From NCBI GenBank assembly GCA_016191845.1, contig JACPVF010000015.1:279258-343257 (forward strand): a stretch of 64,000 bases of DNA. Direction: 5' to 3'. Below the pieces are notes generated by a model. The model searched no databases and was not told where the DNA came from. It was given only the letters and a program-made list of their open reading frames with translations. The translations under genes were made by a program, and so were the position numbers. This DNA comes from Chloroflexota bacterium. Its GTDB lineage: Bacteria; Chloroflexota; Anaerolineae; Anaerolineales; Villigracilaceae. Below are positions 41,878-50,772 of this stretch, piece after piece. How positions within the stretch are numbered: the first letter of the stretch is position 1; the number at the start of each line of letters is the position of its first letter.

Positions 41878-44457
41878 TTATGGCTTCAACACCAGATGCC
41901 CTTCCGCATCCTTGATCGCAGATTGCTGGTCCCACCACATCGGGTAATACTGCACGCTGGCCCACAGCGGAGCCATGTCGGCGTAGTGTTCGCTGTAGGC
42001 GTGTCCCGACTGCCCCGTGGTGTGGACGGTGAGCGAGTTGTTCAGGTTGCCCAAATCCACGATCATGCGCATCGACGGCAGCCAGTCCACTTCAAAGGAT
42101 TCGCCGATGCTCCAGCCCGTGGCGTTGACGATGGATTTTCCGCCGCCCGTGGGGAAGGGTCCACGGTTGAACAGGTCCTCGATTAAGCTGATGCCCGATT
42201 CACCCAGGGTCTGGTTGCGGAACGTGGCGGTGTGCAGGTCGCCCCAGGTCGGCCATTGGGCGGGGTCCTTGCCGTGATCCTTTTCCAGTTGATTGACGGT
42301 TTCGACCAGCGAAGCGATGAAGATATCGTCGCGGGTTTCCACCTTGTCGGTGGTGGAGCGGTCGTCCCAGAAGGGATCGTTGGGAGTCTGTACCAGGCGG
42401 CGCATCACCTCGAAATCCTTGTCGCCGCCCGAGACGGCATAACGTTCGGGCAGGTCATCATTGAAGGTATTTTGGTCGAGATTCCACCAGAATTGCTGAT
42501 AGACAGCCGCCGCCTTCGAGTCGGCTGTGCTTTGATCGTCCCATTTCTGCATGAGGTCGAGCGCGTAGGCCTCGTTCGGGCTGGCCGCCTTGTAATTGAT
42601 CTCACTCCAGATGGGCAGGATCGCCGCGGCGCTGGCATCGAAGGCGTCGCCGTGCATTTTCTGGATGTAGGCGATGTCGATCTTGCCAGGCGCGTTTTGG
42701 ATCATCTCGAGGATGCGGTTGGCGCGGAAACCGTAATCCCAATCCGAGGTGACCATGTAGGGATAATCACGCGGCGGGACCTGGTTGTTGGCGGTGACGA
42801 TATAGCCCTCGGTGGGGTTGAAGGTGTAGGGCTGTTCCTCAAAGGGGATGTAGCCCGTCCAGTCGTACTCGCTGTTCCAGCCAGGGACGGGGAAGCGGCC
42901 ATCGCCCTTTTTGCGGATCGGCACGTCGCCAGGCATCTGATAGCCGATGTTGCCGTCCACGTCCGCGTAAAGCAGATTCTGCGCAGGCACATGGAAATTG
43001 CTGGCGGCAGCGCGGAACTCAGTCCAGTTTTGGGCCTTGTCGAAACCCCAGATGGCCTCGAAGGGCGTGGAGGGTGTCAACGCTGTCCATTGCAGCGCGA
43101 TGACGTATTGTTGAGGCAGCTCGATTCCCGTGCGCTCCTTGAAGGGGACGAATTCCTTGTCCTTCGGGTCGCCCTGATCCTTGAGCGGGCCGTAGGCATC
43201 CGAGATGACGGGTCCGTGGCGCGTGAGGCGCACGGTCACCTCGACGGGTTCCCCGCCGACGACGGCCACCGTTTCCTTGCGGGTCTCGAAATCGACCCAT
43301 TTCCCGTCGACCTCGTACTGGTTCGGGTTGTCGGGGTTGACCTTCTCGATGAACAGGTCCATCACGTCTGGGCCTGTGTTGGTGAAGCCCCAGGCGATGC
43401 GGTCATTGTGACCGATGACCACGCCGGGCACGCCCGCGAACGAGAAGCCCGCCATCTCGAACGGGCAGGCGTCGCTTTTGGGCATGCAGTGCATATCCAC
43501 CTGATACCAGATGGACGGCATCTGGATTCCGAGGTGCGGGTCATTGGCGAGGATCGGCATGCCCGTATCCGTCAGCTTGCCGGAGACGGCCCACGAGTTC
43601 GAGCCGATGCCGTCGCTGAGCTGACCCAGCAGCGGGTCGAGCAGGGCGATGTTCGATTGAACGGAGTCAAGCGGCAGGGCGGAGAGAAGCGCGGGATCCG
43701 TGGGGGCGGCGGGAACGGCCGAGATGGCGGCTCCATCCCCGATCTTGTTGACGATGACAGGGTGGTCTTCAGGATACGGCGGATAGAGCTGATCCACCTG
43801 CTCGGGTGTGAGCGTCTTGAGCAGCACGGCGCGCGTAATCTCCTCGTCCATGTTGCCGCGCAGATCCCAGGCCATGGCCTTGCCCCAGGTCAGGCTGTTG
43901 ACGGGCGTCCACGGCTCGAGCTTGTAATCGGGGCTGAGCAGGCCGAGGATGGCGTATTCCAGGCTGAGGGCGGTGCCGTTGTGATCCTTGAGATAGGCAT
44001 TGACCCCGTCGGTGTAGGCTTGCAGGATGGCGCGCGAATCGGGGCCGAGCGCCTCCCACTCGGCTTCGGCAGTCACGCGCCAGCCGAGCGTGCGCAGGAA
44101 GGTGTCGGTTTCCACCTGAGCCGAGCCGAACATCTCCGAGAGCGTGCCCGAGCCGATGTGCCGCCAGGCGTCCATCTGCCAGAAACGGTCCTGCGCGTGG
44201 ACGTAGCCCTGCGCGAAGAACAGGTCATGGGCGCTGGCGGCGTAGATGTGCGGGATGCCCATCGAGTCGCGGTAGACGTCCACGGGCCCCTCCAGCCCCG
44301 TGATCTGAATCTCACCGTCGATCTGCGGGAAAGATTGCTTGGCCACCGTATTGGGCAGGTATGACTTGAAATAGAAAGCGCCCCCCGCGCCCAACACAAG
44401 CGCGAGGATGACCACTGCGATCAATCCTCGCATCAAAAAACGACCTACTTTTTTCAT
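41878..44457 (-). CDS. Penicillin acylase family protein (Ntn hydrolase)
   Basis: An 859-residue precursor with an N-terminal signal anchor (about residues 8-30) followed by alpha-chain and beta-chain regions. The new N-terminus after self-cleavage should be S286 in DGIGSNSWAVSG, equal to the SNMW start of the E. coli beta chain. The spacer and the ANDPHLGIQMPSIWYQVD segment are typical. Members hydrolyse amides such as beta-lactam side chains or acyl-homoserine lactones; the substrate here is unknown. It has a TATAAT upstream and GGAGGAGA as ribosome-binding site. It probably acts outside the membrane. Confidence 0.92.
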   Translation of the reverse strand: MKKVGRFLMRGLIAVVILALVLGAGGAFYFKSYLPNTVAKQSFPQIDGEIQITGLEGPVDVYRDSMGIPHIYAASAHDLFFAQGYVHAQDRFWQMDAWRHIGSGTLSEMFGSAQVETDTFLRTLGWRVTAEAEWEALGPDSRAILQAYTDGVNAYLKDHNGTALSLEYAILGLLSPDYKLEPWTPVNSLTWGKAMAWDLRGNMDEEITRAVLLKTLTPEQVDQLYPPYPEDHPVIVNKIGDGAAISAVPAAPTDPALLSALPLDSVQSNIALLDPLLGQLSDGIGSNSWAVSGKLTDTGMPILANDPHLGIQMPSIWYQVDMHCMPKSDACPFEMAGFSFAGVPGVVIGHNDRIAWGFTNTGPDVMDLFIEKVNPDNPNQYEVDGKWVDFETRKETVAVVGGEPVEVTVRLTRHGPVISDAYGPLKDQGDPKDKEFVPFKERTGIELPQQYVIALQWTALTPSTPFEAIWGFDKAQNWTEFRAAASNFHVPAQNLLYADVDGNIGYQMPGDVPIRKKGDGRFPVPGWNSEYDWTGYIPFEEQPYTFNPTEGYIVTANNQVPPRDYPYMVTSDWDYGFRANRILEMIQNAPGKIDIAYIQKMHGDAFDASAAAILPIWSEINYKAASPNEAYALDLMQKWDDQSTADSKAAAVYQQFWWNLDQNTFNDDLPERYAVSGGDKDFEVMRRLVQTPNDPFWDDRSTTDKVETRDDIFIASLVETVNQLEKDHGKDPAQWPTWGDLHTATFRNQTLGESGISLIEDLFNRGPFPTGGGKSIVNATGWSIGESFEVDWLPSMRMIVDLGNLNNSLTVHTTGQSGHAYSEHYADMAPLWASVQYYPMWWDQQSAIKDAEGHLVLKP

Positions 44458-44489
44458 GAACTCTCCTCCAATGGCGTTGGAATTGCGCG

Positions 44490-44495
44490 ATTATA
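44490..44495 (-). promoter_or_regulatory. -10 box for the penicillin acylase gene
   Basis: ACTATAAT on the minus strand lies 32 bases before the ATG. The leader contains GGAGGAGA. Confidence 0.55.
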
Positions 44496-44505
44496 GTCTA
44501 TAGAT

Positions 44506-44570
44506 CAGACCTCGGAGGTCTGAGTTATACGTTTTCTGTCAGAGAACCTTGCGGAAGACCTCCGAGGTCT
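44506..44570. repeat. Pair of AGACCTCNGAGGTCT palindromes in a divergent gap
   Basis: CAGACCTCGGAGGTCTG and AGACCTCCGAGGTCT are two near-identical palindromes, 33 bases apart, between the penicillin acylase and GT-C genes. A decayed relative forms the terminator hairpin at 61941-61971. They look like a dispersed intergenic repeat and may also be operators. Confidence 0.6.
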
Positions 44571-44584
44571 CTACTTGCAAATGG

Positions 44585-44590
44585 TAAAAT
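44585..44590 (+). promoter_or_regulatory. -10 box for the GT-C-like gene, leaderless spacing
   Basis: TGGTAAAAT ends seven bases before the ATG. No Shine-Dalgarno site is present. Confidence 0.6.
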
Positions 44591-44597
44591 CTCCGCA

Positions 44598-46139
44598 ATG
44601 AAAAAGACCGAACGGACTCTGACGCGCGACCAGTGGGCGACCCTCATCCTCGGCCTGGCCCTTTTCTTCGGGCTGATCATCCGCCTGTTCCCTGGATTGC
44701 AGGCCCGCTTCCCCTTAAATGACGGCGGCATGTTCCTGAGCATGATCCGCGACCTGCGGGCAAACGGATTTCTGTTGCCCCAATTCACCTCCTACAACTT
44801 CGCAGACATCCCCTTCGCCTACCCGCCTTTTGGATTTTATGTGGCGGCATTTTTGAGTCTGCTGGGCATCCCCGAACTGGAAACCTTGCGCTGGCTGCCT
44901 GCACTGGTGAATTTCGCTTCGATCCCCGCCTTTTATCTGCTGGCGAATGTCCTGCTCAAGGATCGTCCGCGTGCGGCGGTGGCGGCCATGATCTTCGCCT
45001 TGGTGCCGAGCAGTTACGGTTGGCAGATCATGGGTGGCGGGCTGACTCGTTCGCTCGGACTCCTGTTCATCATACTGGCGTTGTATGCCGTGTATCGCAT
45101 GTTCGAGCGCGGCACGTGGATATTTGTCCTGCTGTCGATTCTGTTCGGCGCGTTGGCCGTGCTCAGCCACCCCGAGGCGGGCTTGGCAACCGCGTCGGCA
45201 TGTGCGCTCTTCTGGCTGGCCTTCGGTCGGACCTGGCGCGGCACGGAGCAGGCTGTCCTCGTCGCCCTGGGTGTCGCCGCGCTGACGACTCCCTGGTGGG
45301 GCAGCGTACTGTCCATGCACGGTACTGCGCCGTTCCTGTCCGTGCTTCATAGTGGGGCTTATACCCCCAATCCGATCCTGGGTATGCTCGAAGAGTTGAC
45401 CTCGCTCGATATCTGGCTGATCCCCTTCCGCGTATTGTTTGTGTTGGGCCTGAGTTGGGCGCTCTGGCAGAAGAAGTTCTTCGTCCCGATGTGGTTTCTG
45501 ATGCCATACCTCGTCGAGCCGCGCAGCGCGGCCGCCTTTGCCTATCTGCCTGCCTGCATCCTGGCGGCCTGGTTTCTCACGGACGCACTGCCCGCTTTCC
45601 GCGGCTGGCTCCGCAAGCGAAAAGGTCGGGCCGTCCCCGCTTCCGATTTCACCCAAAGTCAGCGCTTTGGCATGGGGTTGTTCGGCCTGTTGCTCTTCTG
45701 GACGCTCTTCAGCGTCTTTTACGATTTTGCCCTGATCAACACCTCGCTGGTTCCGCCTGCGCCGCAAGCCCTGATGGACTGGGTCCGCGTGAACACACCC
45801 GAAGGCAGTCGCTTCGTCCTTGTGACAGGTGAGCCTGTCATGACCGACCCGCTGCAGGAGTGGTTTCCCGCCCTGGCCGAGCGCAGAAGCCAGACCACCC
45901 TGCAAGGCTTCGAGTGGACCCTGAACGGACAGTTCTTCCCGCGCCTGGGTCAATTACTCAAAGTGCAGGATTGCCCGTCCGTGACCTGTGTGGACGATTG
46001 GTCCCGCGCGACCGATCTGCCTTACGATTATCTGTTGGTGAAGCGAAACCAGGAGACCCATCCGCTATGGGACTCGTTGGAACCTGGGGGATGTGAGATC
46101 GTCTACGAAGATACGGAATACGCTGTTTGTGCCAGATAG
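44598..46139 (+). CDS. GT-C-like multi-span membrane protein
   Basis: A 513-residue protein with about eleven membrane segments and a 130-residue C-terminal outer part. The first outer loop has LNDGGMFLSMIRDLRANGF followed by IPFAYPPFGFYVAA. This is the acid-plus-PPF arrangement of GT-C glycosyltransferases that use lipid-linked sugars. The C-terminal part (WVRVNTPEGSRFVLVTGE) is of the type found in such membrane proteins. No donor or acceptor can be named. It is a single-gene unit with a terminator behind it. Confidence 0.7.
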   Translation: MKKTERTLTRDQWATLILGLALFFGLIIRLFPGLQARFPLNDGGMFLSMIRDLRANGFLLPQFTSYNFADIPFAYPPFGFYVAAFLSLLGIPELETLRWLPALVNFASIPAFYLLANVLLKDRPRAAVAAMIFALVPSSYGWQIMGGGLTRSLGLLFIILALYAVYRMFERGTWIFVLLSILFGALAVLSHPEAGLATASACALFWLAFGRTWRGTEQAVLVALGVAALTTPWWGSVLSMHGTAPFLSVLHSGAYTPNPILGMLEELTSLDIWLIPFRVLFVLGLSWALWQKKFFVPMWFLMPYLVEPRSAAAFAYLPACILAAWFLTDALPAFRGWLRKRKGRAVPASDFTQSQRFGMGLFGLLLFWTLFSVFYDFALINTSLVPPAPQALMDWVRVNTPEGSRFVLVTGEPVMTDPLQEWFPALAERRSQTTLQGFEWTLNGQFFPRLGQLLKVQDCPSVTCVDDWSRATDLPYDYLLVKRNQETHPLWDSLEPGGCEIVYEDTEYAVCAR

Positions 46140-46140
46140 A

Positions 46141-46168
46141 AAAATCCGCCTCATTGAGGCGGATTTTT
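46141..46168. terminator. Bidirectional terminator behind the GT-C-like gene
   Basis: A 12-bp stem (AAAATCCGCCTC / GAGGCGGATTTT) with an ATT loop ends in TTTTTT. It serves both convergent genes. Confidence 0.93.
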
Positions 46169-46186
46169 TAGAAATGTTTGGGAAAT

Positions 46187-48670
46187 CTATTGGACCACGC
46201 CCAGCATGCGCGGGAACCAGTACCACAGGATGTCGGCGGCGGGCTTGCCGTGCACCGAGGCGGACTTATCGCGCAAGGCCGCAGGCGGATAGTATCCACG
46301 GCTGACCACGCCACTGACCCACGGCCGTCCATTGACGGCGGTGAGGATGGCCTCGTACAGGTCCGCCTGAACTTGCAGGTCCAACCCTACGGCAGGGAGG
46401 TCAGCCTTGGGACGGTCGAGCGCGGTCCAGTCGAGGCAGGTGCCTGCCCCGTTGGAGACGCAGCCCGTGGATGCCCCCGCCGCGGATGGATAATCGATGG
46501 CCAGGATGATGGGTTTGCTGATCAGTGCGGGCAGGGCAGCCACCTCGTTATCGAGGATGCGGCCCGCCTCGTTGACCATGTCCGCCTTGGAGGCGTTGAC
46601 CTGCCCCGAGAGCGCCGCCGACCACAGCAAGTAGACGCCGTCCGTGTCTTGCAGGAAGGTCAGCGGGGTCTGGAAGTTGGATTCGGTGAAGGGCAGAGCC
46701 CACAGGATCTTCCCGTTGAAGTGGGCGCGGACCTCGACGATAACAGCCTTCCAGCGTGCGTCCAGGTCGGCAGGTGCGCCTGAAGGGGAGCCGTCGGGCA
46801 GCGTGCCGTTCGGCATGGCGGGCATGAGCCAATCACCGCCAAGGATCAAGGTCTGCGCGCCGGTCTGGGTCGCCAGGTCAGCGTAATGGACTGCGAAGGC
46901 GCGGTAGGTATCGAACCAGGCCTGCCACCAGGCGGCGTCGCGTGGCGCAGTCTTCCAGAAATCGGCGGCGGTGCCGTCGAAGTGCGGCACGGGGAAGAGG
47001 GCCACGTTCAAGCCCAGGGCGCGGGCTTGATTGACGGCGGTGGCCGAATCCACCCAGAGCGGATCCTGCCCGGGCACGGGACCAAACGTCAGCGGGCGGA
47101 CCGTCTTGTAGGTCCAGGTGGGGGTGATTACGACCTGATTGGCGCCCAGCGCCTGGATGTTGGCCAGAGCCTGGGGCATGTAGTACAACCAGTTCGGGCG
47201 GTAATCCGCCTGTAGTTCGATGCCCGCTGTAAAGCCCTGCCGCGGAGTGATGGCCGCACCCACCAGGGTGGTCGGCTCGGGATTCTCGTACCACTGCCAG
47301 GCGGTGACCACGTCCTTCAAATCCTGCGAGGACAGGCTGGTGACAGCCCCGCGCCCCGTCGCACTGTTGCCCGCCGTGGACACATCGTCGGCGCTGCCAC
47401 ATTGACCGTTGCGACAGTAGCGGTAGCTGAACGAGCCCAGCATGTTGAGCGGACCGTACAGTTTATAACTCCACTGGTTATTGCCCATCGGCCACATCGG
47501 CAGGGGCTCGGTCCAGGTGTAGGGGTTGATCTGGAAGTAGATGATGTCGCCCGCAGGCGTGCTGGGGGGAACGGTAACCTCGAACAGGATGGGCGCGGAA
47601 TTGCCCGCCTGCCAGGTGACGACCTGATCCTGGAAAGTGGCGTCCTGGGCGGGGACGATGAACTCGCGCAGGAGGAATTCGCCCTGCGAGCCGTGCTCGG
47701 CGTTCCAGAAACCGTCCCCGAGGGTGTACTTGTATTGGATGTATGCGCCGACGGGCAGGTTAAGCGTGACGGAATAGCGGCCATCCGCGCCGTAGTTGAG
47801 CAGGGGCTGGCGGTCGGCGCTGACGCTCATGCCGCCCTGCAGGTCGGCAAAGGTGTTGCCCAGTTGCAGCAGATTGCCCGCCAGTCGGACTGGCACGCCC
47901 GGGTCGGTGGTGGGCGGCGGCGGTACGCTGACGGTGAAAGTGACGTTGACAGTGGGGGCAGGGTGCAGGCGCAGTTCCACACCGGTGGTTTGGTTGGAGC
48001 CCACGGTCGCGCCCTGTTGGAAGGGTTGGTACATGCCGTCCAGGGCATAACCGATCAGGTTATGGGTACCCACGGGCAGGCCTTCGAGGTCGAAGCGGCC
48101 CGCCGAGTCGGTCAGGTATTGGACTCCGCCTGCGCTGACCAGCAGGTTGGGGATGGGCGCGCCCGTGTCGGCGTTGAGGGCGCGTCCCTGGATGCTGCCC
48201 AGATCACGGGCGTAGGCCTTGTCGGACCAGTCCGCGACGACGTCGTGCACCTCGCCCGGGCCTGCGACATAGTACAGCCGATAGCGGATGGCCGTTTGCA
48301 GGCTGGTATCTTCCACGATGGCTGCCGAGGCGCGGCGCTCGTAACGATATTTGATGATGCCGTTCATCGTCAGCGGCAGGACGGCGGAATAGGTCAGTCC
48401 GTCGACGGACTGCATGGGGTAGGCGGTGGCGTTGTAGGGCAGGCCTGTGACTTCGTCGAGCAGGGAGAGCACCAAAGTCTCCCCAGGTGCGAGCGGTTCG
48501 GGCAAGGTAGCTGTGAAGGTGATCTGTGCTTTGGGGAGAGGAGTGGGAGTTGGTCCGTTTACCACGGGGACCGACGGAGTCTCGCGCCCGTAGAGGGATA
48601 ACGAACAGCCCTGCAACAGCAGGGCCATTGCGCTCAACGCGAGCGCCACAGAGCGGAACGCTTTGCTCAT
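46187..48670 (-). CDS. Large multidomain lipoprotein with C-terminal glycosidase-like barrel
   Basis: An 827-residue protein. It has a lipoprotein signal (ALSAMALLLQGCS) and a Pro/Thr linker. A first sandwich domain spans about 50-145. A carboxypeptidase-regulatory-like beta domain follows (IQGRALNADTGAPIPNLLVS, GRFDLEGLPVGTHNL). Then come two CBM-like sandwich domains, each with a KYTLGDGFWN or SFSYRYCRNG type starch-binding-like strand. The C-terminal 330 residues look like a GH113-type TIM barrel (ANQVVITPTWTY, TLILGGDWLMPAMP, WALPFTESN, IILAIDYPSA). Polysaccharide binding at the cell surface is likely; hydrolysis is not proven. Its ATG overlaps the tatC stop (ATGA). Confidence 0.75.
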   Translation of the reverse strand: MSKAFRSVALALSAMALLLQGCSLSLYGRETPSVPVVNGPTPTPLPKAQITFTATLPEPLAPGETLVLSLLDEVTGLPYNATAYPMQSVDGLTYSAVLPLTMNGIIKYRYERRASAAIVEDTSLQTAIRYRLYYVAGPGEVHDVVADWSDKAYARDLGSIQGRALNADTGAPIPNLLVSAGGVQYLTDSAGRFDLEGLPVGTHNLIGYALDGMYQPFQQGATVGSNQTTGVELRLHPAPTVNVTFTVSVPPPPTTDPGVPVRLAGNLLQLGNTFADLQGGMSVSADRQPLLNYGADGRYSVTLNLPVGAYIQYKYTLGDGFWNAEHGSQGEFLLREFIVPAQDATFQDQVVTWQAGNSAPILFEVTVPPSTPAGDIIYFQINPYTWTEPLPMWPMGNNQWSYKLYGPLNMLGSFSYRYCRNGQCGSADDVSTAGNSATGRGAVTSLSSQDLKDVVTAWQWYENPEPTTLVGAAITPRQGFTAGIELQADYRPNWLYYMPQALANIQALGANQVVITPTWTYKTVRPLTFGPVPGQDPLWVDSATAVNQARALGLNVALFPVPHFDGTAADFWKTAPRDAAWWQAWFDTYRAFAVHYADLATQTGAQTLILGGDWLMPAMPNGTLPDGSPSGAPADLDARWKAVIVEVRAHFNGKILWALPFTESNFQTPLTFLQDTDGVYLLWSAALSGQVNASKADMVNEAGRILDNEVAALPALISKPIILAIDYPSAAGASTGCVSNGAGTCLDWTALDRPKADLPAVGLDLQVQADLYEAILTAVNGRPWVSGVVSRGYYPPAALRDKSASVHGKPAADILWYWFPRMLGVVQ

Positions 48671-49575
48671 TCTCTCTCCTCGATCTCAGGTTCGAACTCG
48701 GGCTGTCTGCGCCCAGCCAGGGCGAGGTAACTCAACCCGATGCTGATGAAATACAGCAGAGTCAGCGGACCCATCACCAGGCTCATGTTGATCGGGTCCA
48801 CGGTGGGGGTGATGGCCGCCGCCAGTACGGCGATGATGACGATGGCCAGACGCCACTGTTGGGCCAGGAACTTGGGCTTGACGAACCCGATGGCGGTCAG
48901 CACGTAGATGACCAGCGGGAACTCGAACGAAATGCCCATCCAGAAGATCAACCCGTTGACGAAGTCGAAATATTCCTTGGCGGTCCATTTTTGGGAGATC
49001 TCGGTGAAACCGCCCAACAGATTCAGTGCGGGGGGAATCAAGATGACGTAGGCAAAGACCATGCCCGCCACGTACAGCAACGTGGCGAACGGGATGGCTA
49101 GCAGACCGAATTTCCGCTCGCGCGGACGCAGGCCCGGGGCAGCGAACCACCACATTTCAAAGATGATATAGGGGAAAGCCACGGTAATGCCAAGGCTGAG
49201 CGCGATCTTCATGTACGCGCCCACTTCTTCGGTCACCTGGATGGCCTGCAGGTTGGTCAGCCCGCCGATGGGGGCCGCCAAAAATTCCATGACTGGCACG
49301 GTATAGACGAAAGTGATGCCCACGGCAATCACCACTGCCAGTACCGCGCGCAGGAGATGTTTGCGGAACGAGTCGATCTCCGACCACAGGAACTCGCGCA
49401 TGGTCTTGTCGGTGACCAGGCCTGTCACCACATCCCCGAGCGGATGCTCCTCGGGCTCGGTGTTCAGGAAGCGTACGAAACGTGCAATCTGCCGAAATGG
49501 GAAGGCGAGGATGGTGAAGATCAGCCAGAATGGAAAGCTGATGACCCGCCACACGCCGCGAAGGAAACTACGCAT
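48667..49575 (-). CDS. tatC: Sec-independent protein translocase TatC
   Basis: A 302-residue TatC, the receptor for twin-arginine signal peptides. It has six membrane segments, with IDSFRKHLLRAVLAVVIAVG at the start of the core, VTEEVGAYMKIALSLGITVAFPYIIFEMWWF and APGLRPRERKFG. The N-terminus is extended by about 70 residues, including one hydrophobic stretch and a charged linker, relative to E. coli TatC. It overlaps tatA by eight bases and the lipoprotein gene by four. Confidence 0.93.
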   Translation of the reverse strand: MRSFLRGVWRVISFPFWLIFTILAFPFRQIARFVRFLNTEPEEHPLGDVVTGLVTDKTMREFLWSEIDSFRKHLLRAVLAVVIAVGITFVYTVPVMEFLAAPIGGLTNLQAIQVTEEVGAYMKIALSLGITVAFPYIIFEMWWFAAPGLRPRERKFGLLAIPFATLLYVAGMVFAYVILIPPALNLLGGFTEISQKWTAKEYFDFVNGLIFWMGISFEFPLVIYVLTAIGFVKPKFLAQQWRLAIVIIAVLAAAITPTVDPINMSLVMGPLTLLYFISIGLSYLALAGRRQPEFEPEIEERE

Positions 49576-49960
49576 CGGGCTTTTCCTCGCCGGGCGGGAT
49601 GGGCGGAGTCGCTCCTGGGGCTGGTTCCGCTTTGGGTGCGGGAGCCTGCCCGGGGTCCGCGGGGACGGTGGGTCTTGTCCCGATGGTGTACGGCTTTGGC
49701 CCCGAGGATTTCATCGCCTCGCGCAATTCCTTTTCTTCTTTGCCCAGGTCCAGGTTGGCTTCACGCATGAGCGTGGTCGGCAGGTTGCGGATCTCACGCG
49801 AGGTGGTCTGGAAGATCTTCCAGCCATCCGAGTGGACGAGGTTGTTCAGCCACTTGCCGATGGTCTTGCCCGCCTTCTGCATGTCCTTGGGGCCAAGTAT
49901 CAGCAGGGCGATGATCACGATAAAGATGAGCTCTTGGGGGCCTATGCCGAGAATTTCCAT
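49568..49960 (-). CDS. tatA: Sec-independent protein translocase TatA/TatB
   Basis: A 130-residue single-span protein with the TatA/B signature: LGIGPQELIFIVIIALLILG, the hinge GPKDMQKAGKTIGKW, an amphipathic helix, then a Pro-rich disordered tail (about 95-130). With tatC it forms the twin-arginine export system. Whether it is the A or B form cannot be told from sequence; the long helix and E8-like acid make TatB possible. Confidence 0.9.
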   Translation of the reverse strand: MEILGIGPQELIFIVIIALLILGPKDMQKAGKTIGKWLNNLVHSDGWKIFQTTSREIRNLPTTLMREANLDLGKEEKELREAMKSSGPKPYTIGTRPTVPADPGQAPAPKAEPAPGATPPIPPGEEKPDA

Positions 49961-49961
49961 G

Positions 49962-50402
49962 TCAGGATTCGGAGGTCTGTTTGAGTTGCTGGATCAATTC
50001 ATACTGATGCTCGGCCAGCGATCCCAGCACGCCGTTGACAAAGCGCGCCGTGGAATCGGAGCCATACATCTTGGCCAGTTCGACCGCCTCGTTGATAGCC
50101 ACCTTGACGGGCGTCTCGCGCTGGACGGCAAACTCCCAGCAGGCGATGCGCAGGATGTTACGGTCGATGGCTGCGATCTGGTCGAACGGCCATTCGGGGG
50201 CGTATTTTTCGATGGCGTGATCGAGGGGTTGGGAGAGGGGCAGGACGCCGAAGATGATCTGGCGGGCGAACTCGGCCAGGTCATCGGTCAGCGGGGTGTC
50301 CTCCAGCCGCAGTTTGTACACGTCGGCGGCGGAGTGCTGGGTCAGATCAACTTCGTAAAGTACTTGCAGGGCAAGGCTGCGTGCCCTGGTGCGGGACTTC
50401 AT
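49962..50402 (-). CDS. nusB: Transcription antitermination factor NusB
   Basis: A 146-residue all-helical NusB, which with NusE (S10) binds boxA RNA during rRNA transcription. The start MKSRTRARSLALQVLYEVDL and the C-terminal VAINEAVELAKMYGSDSTARFVNGVLG are diagnostic. The frame is open further upstream, but that region belongs to the Asp23 gene. One base separates its stop from the tatA ATG. Confidence 0.95.
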   Translation of the reverse strand: MKSRTRARSLALQVLYEVDLTQHSAADVYKLRLEDTPLTDDLAEFARQIIFGVLPLSQPLDHAIEKYAPEWPFDQIAAIDRNILRIACWEFAVQRETPVKVAINEAVELAKMYGSDSTARFVNGVLGSLAEHQYELIQQLKQTSES

Positions 50403-50406
50403 ACAG

Positions 50407-50763
50407 TTAGGCCTCGGGAACTTCCTCGTACTCGATATCTTCGATGTGAATATCCACGTGGCCCACTTCCATGCCGACCATTTCCTGGACGGCGCGGGCC
50501 ACCTGATGCTGAACGTTGCGGCTGACCTCGCGGATGTTGACATCCTGTTTGAGCACGAGGAACAGGTCTGCGTAGACGGTGTTGTTCTCCACTTCGATTC
50601 GCACGCCGTCATTTGCACCGCGGCGCAGCAGGCGGTTGACTCCGCCAGAGACGGGTGCCAGGCGGCTGACGCCTGGCACACCCAGCGCGGCAAAGCGCGC
50701 AATGGTGATCAGCACGTCTGGGGAAACTGTTGTCTTGCCGGGGGTATCGTTATAGTCGGGCAT
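50407..50763 (-). CDS. Asp23/Gls24 family protein (DUF322)
   Basis: A 118-residue Asp23-like protein: VSPDVLITIARFAALGVPGVSRLA, VYADLFLVLKQDVNIREV, and VGHVDIHIEDIEY. In Gram-positive bacteria such proteins are alkaline-shock or envelope-stress proteins. The pairing with nusB (four bases apart) is common and conserved, which suggests a role with growth or ribosome synthesis. Confidence 0.9.
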   Translation of the reverse strand: MPDYNDTPGKTTVSPDVLITIARFAALGVPGVSRLAPVSGGVNRLLRRGANDGVRIEVENNTVYADLFLVLKQDVNIREVSRNVQHQVARAVQEMVGMEVGHVDIHIEDIEYEEVPEA

Positions 50764-50772
50764 GGTTTCTCC

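Noticed and set aside
42232..44364. 710-codon open frame opposite the penicillin acylase gene
   Set aside because: Same kind of GC-driven shadow. The minus-strand frame has clear Ntn-hydrolase motifs, a promoter and a ribosome-binding site.
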